Source: Erysipelotrichia bacterium (GTDB taxonomy: Bacteria; Bacillota_I; Bacilli_A; Erysipelotrichales; Erysipelotrichaceae). Taken from it: DNA of 5,667 nt. The stretch lies in assembly GCA_009916335.1 (NCBI GenBank), contig SAAR01000215.1, positions 1 through 5,667 of the forward strand, in the 5' to 3' direction. Below are positions 1 to 4,940 of this stretch, one piece after another. A program made the translations under genes and the position numbers. How positions within the stretch are numbered: position 1 is the first letter of the stretch; every line of letters starts with the position of its first letter. The notes beneath the pieces are model-generated. The model was not told the DNA's origin. It saw only the letters and a list, made by a program, of their open reading frames with translations, and did no database searches.

Positions 1-67
1 TTTCCTTTCCCACACAAAACCATTCCCCTCTTGTCTTGTGGTTTATTCGATACAATAGATGAAACAT
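1..67 (-). CDS. Possible start of a divergent gene, cut by the window edge
   Basis: On the minus strand an ATG at 67-65 opens a frame with no stop for 22 codons to the window edge. It is preceded by TAGGGGGTGAT (minus strand, + positions 78-68), which matches 9 of 11 bases of the ideal anti-16S sequence AAGGAGGTGAT, with 4 bases between the GGGGG core and the ATG. The N-terminus reads MFHLLYRINHKTRGEWFCVG. I do not recognise it with confidence; the aromatic, YxI-like opening loosely recalls GIY-YIG-type domains, but that is only an impression. The ribosome binding site is the main support. The frame is short enough to be open by chance, so this call is tentative. If real, the gene is divergent from marR and could share its control region. 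Confidence 0.4.
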   Translation of the reverse strand, partial: MFHLLYRINHKTRGEWFCVGKE

Positions 68-82
68 ATCACCCCCTACTCT

Positions 83-111
83 CTTATATGCTTTTTTTTG
101 AAAGTTGCGAA
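83..111 (-). promoter_or_regulatory. Candidate minus-strand promoter for the divergent gene
   Basis: Read on the minus strand, TTCGCA (111-106) and TATAAG (88-83) are separated by 17 bases, matching 4/6 and 5/6 of the sigma-A consensus. The predicted start near 76 would leave a leader of only about 9 bases that barely contains the ribosome binding site, which weakens the call. An upstream GATAAT-like -10 near 135-140 is an alternative. Confidence 0.22.
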
Positions 112-151
112 AAAAAGATGAAAAAAGTTTAAAATTATCCATATAAGTTTC

Positions 152-180
152 TTGACATTTAATGTCTTAAGGAATATAGT
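152..180 (+). promoter_or_regulatory. marR promoter, sigma-A type
   Basis: TTGACA at 152-157 is a perfect -35. TATAGT at 175-180 matches 5/6 of the -10 consensus, and the spacer is exactly 17 bases. Transcription should begin near 187, giving a leader of about 36 bases before the marR ATG. This is the best promoter in the window. Its -35 and spacer are overlapped by an inverted repeat at 154-166, and its -10 and start point by tandem operator-like repeats at 176-206, which is the usual arrangement for autorepression by a MarR protein. Confidence 0.8.
154..166. promoter_or_regulatory. Inverted repeat over the marR -35 and spacer
   Basis: GACATT-T-AATGTC is a perfect 6+1+6 inverted repeat that begins inside the -35 hexamer. 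It is well placed for a dimeric repressor to block RNA polymerase. Its sequence differs from the TTAG-N4-CTAA boxes downstream, so it may be a site for another regulator or chance symmetry in AT-rich DNA. Confidence 0.4.
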
Positions 181-206
181 TAGTATGCTAATAGTTAGTT
201 AGCTAA
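176..206. promoter_or_regulatory. Tandem operator-like repeats, probable MarR boxes
   Basis: Two 15-bp direct repeats lie end to end at 176-190 and 191-205 and match at 13 of 15 positions. Each contains a TTAG-N4-CTAA inverted repeat (180-191 with centre TATG, and 195-206 with centre TTAG). Box 1 overlaps the last base of the -10 and covers the predicted transcription start; box 2 lies in the leader. Short inverted repeats with a TTAG/CTAA-type core are typical of MarR-family operators; the GTTAG signature of the staphylococcal MepR operator is comparable. The inference is that the downstream MarR protein binds here to repress its own transcription. Confidence 0.6.
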
Positions 207-222
207 TTATTATGGAGGACAT

Positions 223-651
223 ATGAAAACACCTTTTTATTTAATTATGTTTAAAGCATTTCATGCACAGCGAAATAACGTAAAAAAACATATGCATCGA
301 TTTGGTTTATCCATTGGGCAACCAAAGGTGCTTAATTATGTATCGAAGCACAAGGATTGCATGCTGAAGGAAATTGCAGCGTATTGTGATGTTGAACCTG
401 CTACTGCTTCAAGACTACTGAATTCTTTAGAAGAAAATGGCATGTTGGAAAGAGAAATTGTATCTCATAATAAACGTGCATTACGCCTATCTATTACAGA
501 AAAAGGCTTGGAAGCATTAACGCAATGGAACGAATATTGTCAACATGTTGAAAATGAAGAATTGGCTGGATTTAGTGATGAAGAAAGAAAGCAGTTCAAA
601 CAATATTTAAACCGTATGTATCGCAACCTAAGTGGCAAAGAAATAGAATAG
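223..651 (+). CDS. MarR-family winged-helix transcriptional regulator
   Basis: This 142-residue protein has the normal length for a MarR dimer. The N-terminal helix (about 3-27) and the C-terminal helices (about 100-136) should form the dimer interface. The winged helix-turn-helix spans about 31-98: a helix around QPKVLNYVSKH, then LKEIAAYCDV, a recognition helix around EPATASRLLNSLEENG (58-73), and a wing ending in the family-typical LSITEKG (89-95). The usual acidic D-x-R wing motif is replaced by SHNKRALR, so wing contacts may differ. Cysteines occur at 46, 55 and 106 but none sits at the N-terminal OhrR-type sensing position. The ATG at 223 has GGAGG at 214-218, a slightly short 4-base spacing. 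The gene has its own promoter with operator-like repeats, so autorepression is likely. The ligand is unknown. The ATPase operon starts 210 bases downstream and carries a related box at its promoter, making it a plausible target. Family assignment is firm; the target is inferred. Confidence 0.9.
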   Translation: MKTPFYLIMFKAFHAQRNNVKKHMHRFGLSIGQPKVLNYVSKHKDCMLKEIAAYCDVEPATASRLLNSLEENGMLEREIVSHNKRALRLSITEKGLEALTQWNEYCQHVENEELAGFSDEERKQFKQYLNRMYRNLSGKEIE

Positions 652-703
652 TTTTCACTGTTTTTTAAGGATTAATCAAATCGTTAGAAGAAATAAAAAA
701 GAT

Positions 704-734
704 AAAAAAACAAAGATGAAAAATTGTTTTTTTT
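704..734 (+). terminator. Weak AT-rich hairpin after marR, possible terminator
   Basis: The arm AAAAAAACAA (704-713) can pair over 10 bp with TTGTTTTTTT (724-733) around a 10-base loop, and the 3' arm is itself a run of eight T (727-734). Only one pair is G-C and no separate U-tract follows the stem, so it is a poor intrinsic terminator. It could slow or end marR transcripts, or may just be an A-tract facing a T-tract. Confidence 0.28.
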
Positions 735-757
735 CTAAGGAAATGGTAATTTTTTTT

Positions 758-771
758 AGAAAACGTTTTCA
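758..771. promoter_or_regulatory. cre-like site (CcpA / LacI-family operator)
   Basis: AGAAAACGTTTTCA matches 13 of 14 positions of the Firmicute cre consensus TGWAANCGNTNWCA. The core GAAAACGTTTTC (759-770) is a perfect 12-bp palindrome with the central CG typical of LacI/GalR operators. It lies 13 bases upstream of the -35 of the ATPase promoter, centred about 55 bases before the predicted transcription start. Upstream positions near this distance are compatible with CcpA activation, whereas sites over or after the promoter usually repress. The direction of control is therefore open. Another LacI-family protein could also be the binder. Confidence 0.7.
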
Positions 772-784
772 ATTTAATTTTTGA

Positions 785-813
785 TTGTATTGTTGAAAAA
801 TAGGGAGTATACT
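785..813 (+). promoter_or_regulatory. Promoter of the V/A-type ATPase operon
   Basis: TTGTAT (785-790, 4/6) and TATACT (808-813, 5/6) are separated by 17 bases. The predicted start near 820 leaves a leader of about 40 bases containing a weak stem (822-838) and then the ribosome binding site. The modest -35 would suit an activated or derepressed promoter. The -10 sits inside AGTATACT, a palindrome that resembles the marR operator. Confidence 0.62.
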
Positions 814-815
814 AA
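804..815. promoter_or_regulatory. MarR-box-like sequence over the ATPase -10
   Basis: GGAGTATACTAA matches marR box 1 (TTAGTATGCTAA, 180-191) at 9 of 12 positions; shifted by one base, 805-816 matches 181-192 at 10 of 12. The right half-site CTAA is intact and the left is degenerate (GGAG). It covers the whole -10 hexamer, where binding would block transcription. The match is short and in AT-rich DNA, so this is a hypothesis rather than a demonstrated site. Confidence 0.38.
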
Positions 816-847
816 TTCTATCTTCTTAAATAGAGAAGTTAAAACAT

Positions 848-855
848 AAGGAGGG
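848..855 (+). promoter_or_regulatory. Ribosome binding site that fixes a TTG start
   Basis: AAGGAGGG lies 6 bases before TTG at 862-864. No in-frame ATG or GTG lies near this strong site, so the first operon gene should start at TTG. A non-ATG start on the first gene may lower its yield. Confidence 0.8.
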
Positions 856-861
856 ATCGAT

Positions 862-1173
862 TTGAGTGAATTGATTAAGGCTGCCATTGATATAGATTTT
901 AAAGCACAAGCTTTGGTTGAGCAGGCAGAGAAGAAAAAAGCCAATTTACATGAACAATTGCGTGTTCGTAAAGAAAAGATCTATGCCGATTATATGAAAG
1001 ATGTCGACGATAAGATTGCTGCTTACACTGTTTCGCAAGAAGAAGTTCTCAAAGAGAAAAAGCGTGAGAATGAAAAGATGATTGAGGAAACTCTTTCGAT
1101 GCTGCAAAAGCACTATGAAGAAAAAAAAGATGCTTGGATAAATGCCATCGTGCAAAATGTACTGGGTAGCTAA
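862..1173 (+). CDS. V/A-type ATPase peripheral-stalk subunit, G/H-like (NtpF-like)
   Basis: This 103-residue protein is highly charged and almost entirely predicted helix. Lysine, glutamate and regularly spaced hydrophobics from about residue 10 to 88 indicate a long coiled coil, with a short hydrophobic end (WINAIVQNVLGS). Small coiled coils of about 100 residues encoded first in V/A-ATPase operons are the subunit G/H (NtpF in Enterococcus hirae). They pair with subunit E to form the peripheral stalk that holds the catalytic head against rotation. The protein has no catalytic residues, and the assignment rests on size, composition and operon position more than on motifs. It starts at TTG with AAGGAGGG 6 bases upstream. 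It is the first gene after the promoter at 785-813, and the next gene begins 17 bases after its stop. A generic coiled-coil protein is the alternative, but the setting makes that unlikely. Confidence 0.8.
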   Translation: MSELIKAAIDIDFKAQALVEQAEKKKANLHEQLRVRKEKIYADYMKDVDDKIAAYTVSQEEVLKEKKRENEKMIEETLSMLQKHYEEKKDAWINAIVQNVLGS

Positions 1174-1177
1174 GCGA

Positions 1178-1183
1178 AAGGAG
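1178..1183 (+). promoter_or_regulatory. Ribosome binding site that decides the subunit C start
   Basis: AAGGAG lies 7 bases before ATG 1191 but only 1 base before the in-frame ATG at 1185. Normal spacing therefore selects 1191, giving a protein beginning MFLSNN instead of MFMFLSNN. Confidence 0.75.
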
Positions 1184-1190
1184 TATGTTT

Positions 1191-2222
1191 ATGTTTCTTT
1201 CCAATAATGCTTTATCCACAAAAGCTAAGTCAATGTATGGACATAGGTTAGTGAAACATGACTATGAAGAATTACTAAGAAAACACTCTGTAAATGAGGT
1301 TGCAGCGTATTTGAAAAATGAAACAATCTATAAAGAAGTGCTAAAAGATGTTCATGAAAATAGTATTCATCGTGGACAGTTAGAAGCAATGCTTAAACGT
1401 GAAAAATTTGTTAAGCAACAAAGGTTGTTACGCTATGCTGATGTGCGACATGATCGCTTTTATCAATATAGTATTTTTCAAGAAGAAATTGATCAAATAT
1501 TAAGTTGTATTCGAGCCTTGATGTCTGATGATTATTCTGCTTTTGTTTCTAATCTTCCTCTATTTATGAATCCATACATGAGTTTTGATTTAAAAAAACT
1601 TTTAGAGGTAAAATCAATCAAAGATTTAAAAGCAGTTTTAGCAGATACAATCTATGCAATTGATTTGTTACCTTGTTTAAAAGATGAAGATAATGTGGAT
1701 TATGCAAGGTGTGAAACGGCCTTAAAGAAATCGTTTTATGAGTATCAACGAACTTTGATTCATAAAAAATTCAAAGGGGAATTGAGAAAGAATTTGTTGG
1801 CTGTGTTTGATACACAAATGGAATTACAAAATATTTGTAAGATTTATCGTATGAAAGAATATTTTCATTCAGATAAAGAAACAATTAGAAATAATTTAAT
1901 TGTTGTGCATCAAAGACTGAGTGCAAAAATGTATGAAGAATTGTTAGATAGTAAAGATGGTGATGCTTTATTAGCTAAACTAGAAACATCACCATATAAG
2001 ATTTATACTGATGATAAAGATTTTGTTTACATTGAATACTATTGTAATAAAATTACATATTCATTAGGTAAGAAGTATATGCATTTTTCTAATAGTGCAC
2101 CACTTATTTATTTAAGTTATTCCATTCTTGATGAAATGGAGATTGAAAACTTAATTAACATTATTGAAGGAATACGTTATGGTGTACCTATTGAAAAAAT
2201 TGAAAGTTTGTTAATCTATTAG
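1191..2222 (+). CDS. ntpC: V/A-type ATPase subunit C (V-ATPase d / AC39 family)
   Basis: This 343-residue protein is of the usual length for the family. Subunit C is the funnel-shaped adaptor that sits on the K ring and receives the D-F shaft, linking rotation of head and membrane ring. The protein is all-helical and soluble. It has the family's opening (an S-MYG stretch followed by a DYEELL helix and VAAYLKN), internal helical repeats, and the typical ending IRYGVPIEKIESLLIY. The family's repeated R-x-x-N/L-I-like helices are visible around residues 200-235. The start at 1191 is preferred over 1185 because of ribosome binding site spacing. The stop codon TAG overlaps the AGGAGG site of the next gene, so translation of C and I is probably coupled. 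Here C precedes I, whereas in E. hirae and Thermus thermophilus it follows E. Codon use is strongly A/T-ending, like its neighbours. Confidence 0.93.
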   Translation: MFLSNNALSTKAKSMYGHRLVKHDYEELLRKHSVNEVAAYLKNETIYKEVLKDVHENSIHRGQLEAMLKREKFVKQQRLLRYADVRHDRFYQYSIFQEEIDQILSCIRALMSDDYSAFVSNLPLFMNPYMSFDLKKLLEVKSIKDLKAVLADTIYAIDLLPCLKDEDNVDYARCETALKKSFYEYQRTLIHKKFKGELRKNLLAVFDTQMELQNICKIYRMKEYFHSDKETIRNNLIVVHQRLSAKMYEELLDSKDGDALLAKLETSPYKIYTDDKDFVYIEYYCNKITYSLGKKYMHFSNSAPLIYLSYSILDEMEIENLINIIEGIRYGVPIEKIESLLIY

Positions 2223-2232
2223 GAGGAGAATT

Positions 2233-4164
2233 ATGGCGATTGAAAAGATGCGACTCATCAATATTATTTCTGATCGAAAATACTTAGATGATGTCTTAGC
2301 ACGCTTTGTTACGTTAAAAAGTTTCCATCCAGAGCCAGCGACAAAATTTGTTGATTCGGTGCATGGGTTAGAAATGTTAAATGAAGCAAATCCATATGAG
2401 GAGCCGTTAAATCAGATTAAAGAATTGGCAAATCTTATGGGTATGGAATTAACTTACCAAAATAAAGCCGATGATTCGTATGATTTAGAAGCGATTAAGC
2501 AAAAGATTGAGGAAATGAAAGAGCAATTCTCACATGCGATGAGTGTTCGTAAAGATTTGAAAATGGTAATTCAAGAAAATACGGATGCGAAAATGCAGAT
2601 GGAAAATTTACGAGGATTAGGTATTTCCGTTGATGATTTGTTTAGTACTCGTTATTTGCGTGTTCGTTTTGGTAGGCTACCATTAGATAGTGTGGATAAG
2701 TTAAAATATTATCAGAATAAGCCTTTTGTATTCAAATCACTAAATTGTGATAGTGTATATAGCTGGTGTATGTATATGACAACAGCACATTATGAAGGGG
2801 AAGTAGACAATGTCTTTTCTTCATTATATTTCGAGCGTATTCGCATTCCTGAATTTGTTCATGATGAGCCAGAAAAGGCCGTTGAGAATTTAGCGAAAGA
2901 AATTGAAGATGATGAAAGTCAAATTGCTCATGTCGAAGAAGTGATGAAACAGATTATTCTTGATAATGAGGAAACAATACAGGCGATTTACAGTATTTTA
3001 TGCAAAAAGAATATTATGTTTGAGGCACATAAGTATGTTGTGTGTCTAGGTGAAAGATTCTCCATTACTGGATTTGTGGCGAAAGATGATGTAGACAATG
3101 TGATGAATGTCTATGATGATATGAAAAATGTGGTTGAAATAGAAAATCGGCCACCTCATAGTGATAAACGTTTGACTCCACCGACGAAGTTGAAGAACGG
3201 GTGGTTACCCCGGCCCTTTTCACTCTTTGTAGAGATGTATGGTGTTCCTGCCTATAATGAATTTGATCCAACATTACTAGTAGCGATTTCTTATTTATTG
3301 TTATTCGGTATTATGTTTGGTGATTTAGGACAAGGATTATTACTTACTGTTGTAAGTGCGATTCTCTATCGTAAAAAAGGATGGGCACTTGCGGCTATCG
3401 GAGAAAGAATAGGAATATCGAGTGCTTTCTTTGGTTTCCTTTATGGATCTGTATTCGGTAATGAAACAATGTTGAATCCACTTTATAAAACACTGTTTCA
3501 TTTGAAAGAAAAACCAATTGAAGTATTAGATTCATCATTTACGATGACATTGTTGATAGCAGCAGTTGCGATTGGGATTGTTTTAATCTTAATCTGTATG
3601 CTGATTAATACAATCTTAAACTTTAAAAACAATCATTTAGGAGAAGCGTTGTTCTCACATAATGGAGTAAGTGGATTAGTATTTTATACAAGTGTATTAG
3701 TAGCGATTGTTGCAATGATGAGTGGTGCAAATTTTGTCAATATTGGCTATGTTGCATTGTTAATCGTTCTTCCATTAGTGTTTATGTTCTTAAAAGAACC
3801 TTTGACACACAAATTGGAAAAAAAGGCGATGTTTAAAGAGGGATTTGGCTCGTTTGCAATGGAGAGTTTCTTTGAGCTTTTTGAAGTAATGCTGACCTAT
3901 ATCTCAAATACCATGTCATTTCTAAGGGTAGGAGGATTTGTCTTATCCCATGCAGGAATGATGCTTGTCGTTATGACGCTTGCGGAAATGGTCGGTCCTG
4001 CGTTTGCTTGGCTAGTAATCATTATCGGAAATATCTTTGTTATGTGTATGGAAGGAATGATTGTTGGTATTCAGGTATTGCGTTTAGAGTTTGATGAAAT
4101 GTTCTCACGTTACTTTGAAGGAAAAGGAATTCCTTTTGAAAGTATTGCGATAGATATAAAATAA
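2233..4164 (+). CDS. ntpI: V/A-type ATPase subunit I (V-ATPase a, membrane stator)
   Basis: This 643-residue protein has the usual length and two-part design. Residues 1-330 form the cytosolic part, with an opening MxKMRLINII-like strand, two coiled-coil segments (about 85-125 and 215-255) and small globular lobes that bind the peripheral stalks. Residues from about 345 to 612 hold roughly eight membrane segments, starting with the family motif GVPAYNEFDPT followed by FGIMFGDLGQG (358-368). This part forms the ion half-channels. Arg565 in SFLRVGGFVLSHAGM and Arg617 in QVLRLEF correspond to the two essential arginines of the family that face the K-ring glutamate. The C-terminus has the conserved FSRYFEGKGIPF. 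The ATG has AGGAGG at 2221-2226 with 6-base spacing, overlapping the stop of subunit C. The gap to subunit K is 20 bases. A GC-rich run of rare codons at the soluble/membrane boundary (3199-3216) stands out. No truncation or frameshift is seen. Confidence 0.96.
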   Translation: MAIEKMRLINIISDRKYLDDVLARFVTLKSFHPEPATKFVDSVHGLEMLNEANPYEEPLNQIKELANLMGMELTYQNKADDSYDLEAIKQKIEEMKEQFSHAMSVRKDLKMVIQENTDAKMQMENLRGLGISVDDLFSTRYLRVRFGRLPLDSVDKLKYYQNKPFVFKSLNCDSVYSWCMYMTTAHYEGEVDNVFSSLYFERIRIPEFVHDEPEKAVENLAKEIEDDESQIAHVEEVMKQIILDNEETIQAIYSILCKKNIMFEAHKYVVCLGERFSITGFVAKDDVDNVMNVYDDMKNVVEIENRPPHSDKRLTPPTKLKNGWLPRPFSLFVEMYGVPAYNEFDPTLLVAISYLLLFGIMFGDLGQGLLLTVVSAILYRKKGWALAAIGERIGISSAFFGFLYGSVFGNETMLNPLYKTLFHLKEKPIEVLDSSFTMTLLIAAVAIGIVLILICMLINTILNFKNNHLGEALFSHNGVSGLVFYTSVLVAIVAMMSGANFVNIGYVALLIVLPLVFMFLKEPLTHKLEKKAMFKEGFGSFAMESFFELFEVMLTYISNTMSFLRVGGFVLSHAGMMLVVMTLAEMVGPAFAWLVIIIGNIFVMCMEGMIVGIQVLRLEFDEMFSRYFEGKGIPFESIAIDIK

Positions 4165-4184
4165 AAAAATAAAGGAGAAATATT

Positions 4185-4619
4185 ATGTTAACATTATTTG
4201 AAATTTTGATTCCAGCTATTATGATTGCAGTAATTATACTGCCTTTGATTAAAGTGTTTAAAGGGGAAACAAGCGTGGCAAGTGCTAGAAAACGTTTAGC
4301 GACACACGTTACTATGTTCTTTACTTCAATTGCTGCCTCTTTGATGTTTATGATGTCAAATGTTAGTGCAGCAGAAGAAGCAGTTACTTCTGTGGTTGGT
4401 ACAAATGCACAGGGAATGGGTTTTCTAGCTGCTGCATTAGCAACAGGAATTGGTTCACTTGGTGCAGGGATTGCTGTTGCAGCGGCTGCTCCAGCTGCCA
4501 TTGGTGCATTTTCTGAAAATGACAAAAACTTCAGTAAAGCAATGATTTTCGTTGCTATGGGTGAAGGGGTTGCCATTTATGGACTTTTAATTTCCATCTT
4601 GATTATCAACAAATTATAA
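4185..4619 (+). CDS. ntpK: V/A-type ATPase subunit K (membrane ring, c-type proteolipid)
   Basis: This 144-residue protein has four hydrophobic segments (about 3-24, 43-60, 77-108 and 117-142). The C-terminal hairpin is the c-type ion carrier: a glycine/alanine-rich helix GIGSLGAGIAVAAAAPAAIG (88-107), the loop SENDKNF, and a last helix with the ion-binding Glu127 in AMGEGVAIYGLLIS. The N-terminal half does not show the glycine-repeat pattern of a duplicated c-subunit and has no membrane carboxylate. It has a basic loop (SARKR) and ends in NVSAAEEA, which resembles a signal peptidase I site after Ala62. Counting back from Glu127, the position of the Na+ ligand Gln110 of E. hirae NtpK is Val98, and Gly128 follows the glutamate where Thr is common. 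Ion choice is therefore uncertain, with H+ perhaps favoured. The ribosome binding site AAAGGAG is good, with 7-base spacing, which suits a subunit needed in many copies. Confidence 0.93.
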   Translation: MLTLFEILIPAIMIAVIILPLIKVFKGETSVASARKRLATHVTMFFTSIAASLMFMMSNVSAAEEAVTSVVGTNAQGMGFLAAALATGIGSLGAGIAVAAAAPAAIGAFSENDKNFSKAMIFVAMGEGVAIYGLLISILIINKL

Positions 4620-4620
4620 T

Positions 4621-4929
4621 ATGAAAATGTATTTGATTAGTGATAACATTGATACACAGATGGGACTTCGTTTAGCAGGGATTGATGGCGTAGTTGTACA
4701 TGAACGCCATGAAGCACTTGTAGCCTTAGAAAAAGCGATGCATATTGAAGATGTAGCGATTGTTTTTATGACAACGAAGGTAATGGAACTGTGTCCTGAT
4801 GTTATTTCTGAAATTAAACTAAAGCAACAAAAACCATTGATTGTGGAAATTCCTGATCGTCATGGCTCTGCGAAAATTGGAGAAACGATCGATCGCTATG
4901 TGAGTGAAGCAATCGGTGTGAAATTATAG
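4621..4929 (+). CDS. V/A-type ATPase subunit F (central shaft; NtpG of E. hirae)
   Basis: This 102-residue protein has the normal family length. Subunit F is a small alpha/beta protein that binds subunit D in the central rotor shaft and can modulate ATPase activity. Family motifs are clear: LISDNIDTQMGLRLAGIDG (5-23), a buried strand VAIVFMTTKVMELCP (45-59), and KPLIVEIPDRHG (71-82), followed by a C-terminal helix. The ATG lies one base after the TAA of subunit K and I see no ribosome binding site before it, since the upstream bases are coding AT-rich K sequence. Translation most likely depends on ribosomes terminating on K. An in-frame ATG at 4627 would also keep all motifs but has no better signal. 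Naming differs between systems: this is F in archaeal and Thermus nomenclature and ntpG in E. hirae, so I give no symbol. Confidence 0.95.
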   Translation: MKMYLISDNIDTQMGLRLAGIDGVVVHERHEALVALEKAMHIEDVAIVFMTTKVMELCPDVISEIKLKQQKPLIVEIPDRHGSAKIGETIDRYVSEAIGVKL

Positions 4930-4935
4930 AGGTGA
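4928..4935 (+). promoter_or_regulatory. Ribosome binding site that decides the subunit E start
   Basis: AGAGGTGA overlaps the TAG stop of subunit F (4927-4929) and lies 5 bases before ATG 4941. The upstream in-frame GTG at 4932 is part of this site itself and cannot be the start, so the longer reading should be trimmed by three codons. Confidence 0.8.
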
Positions 4936-4940
4936 AATCG

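Noticed and set aside
15..46. AAACCA ... TGGTTT inverted repeat near the left edge as a terminator
   Set aside because: The 6-bp arms are 16 bases apart with no T-run on either side, and the region may be coding on the minus strand.
670..677. GATTAATC palindrome after marR
   Set aside because: Eight-base palindromes are common by chance in AT-rich DNA and this one is not near a promoter element.
727..782. T-tracts at 727-734, 750-757 and 778-782 as a phased bend upstream of the operon promoter
   Set aside because: Their spacings (about 23 and 26.5 bases between centres) do not keep helical phase well, and such tracts are expected at this base composition.
946..1155. A 69-codon minus-strand frame opposite the G/H-like stalk gene
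   Set aside because: It is phenylalanine/leucine-rich because it reads the complement of Lys/Glu codons of a coiled coil, and it has no supporting start signals.
3065..3274. A 69-codon minus-strand frame inside subunit I
   Set aside because: It lies wholly within a conserved + strand gene and has a low-complexity His/Ser-rich product.
4040..4576. A 178-codon minus-strand open frame opposite the end of subunit I and most of subunit K
   Set aside because: It is the antisense shadow of the alanine/glycine-rich K gene, with no ribosome binding site or promoter and an alanine/isoleucine-rich product of no recognisable family, while the + strand gene is certain.
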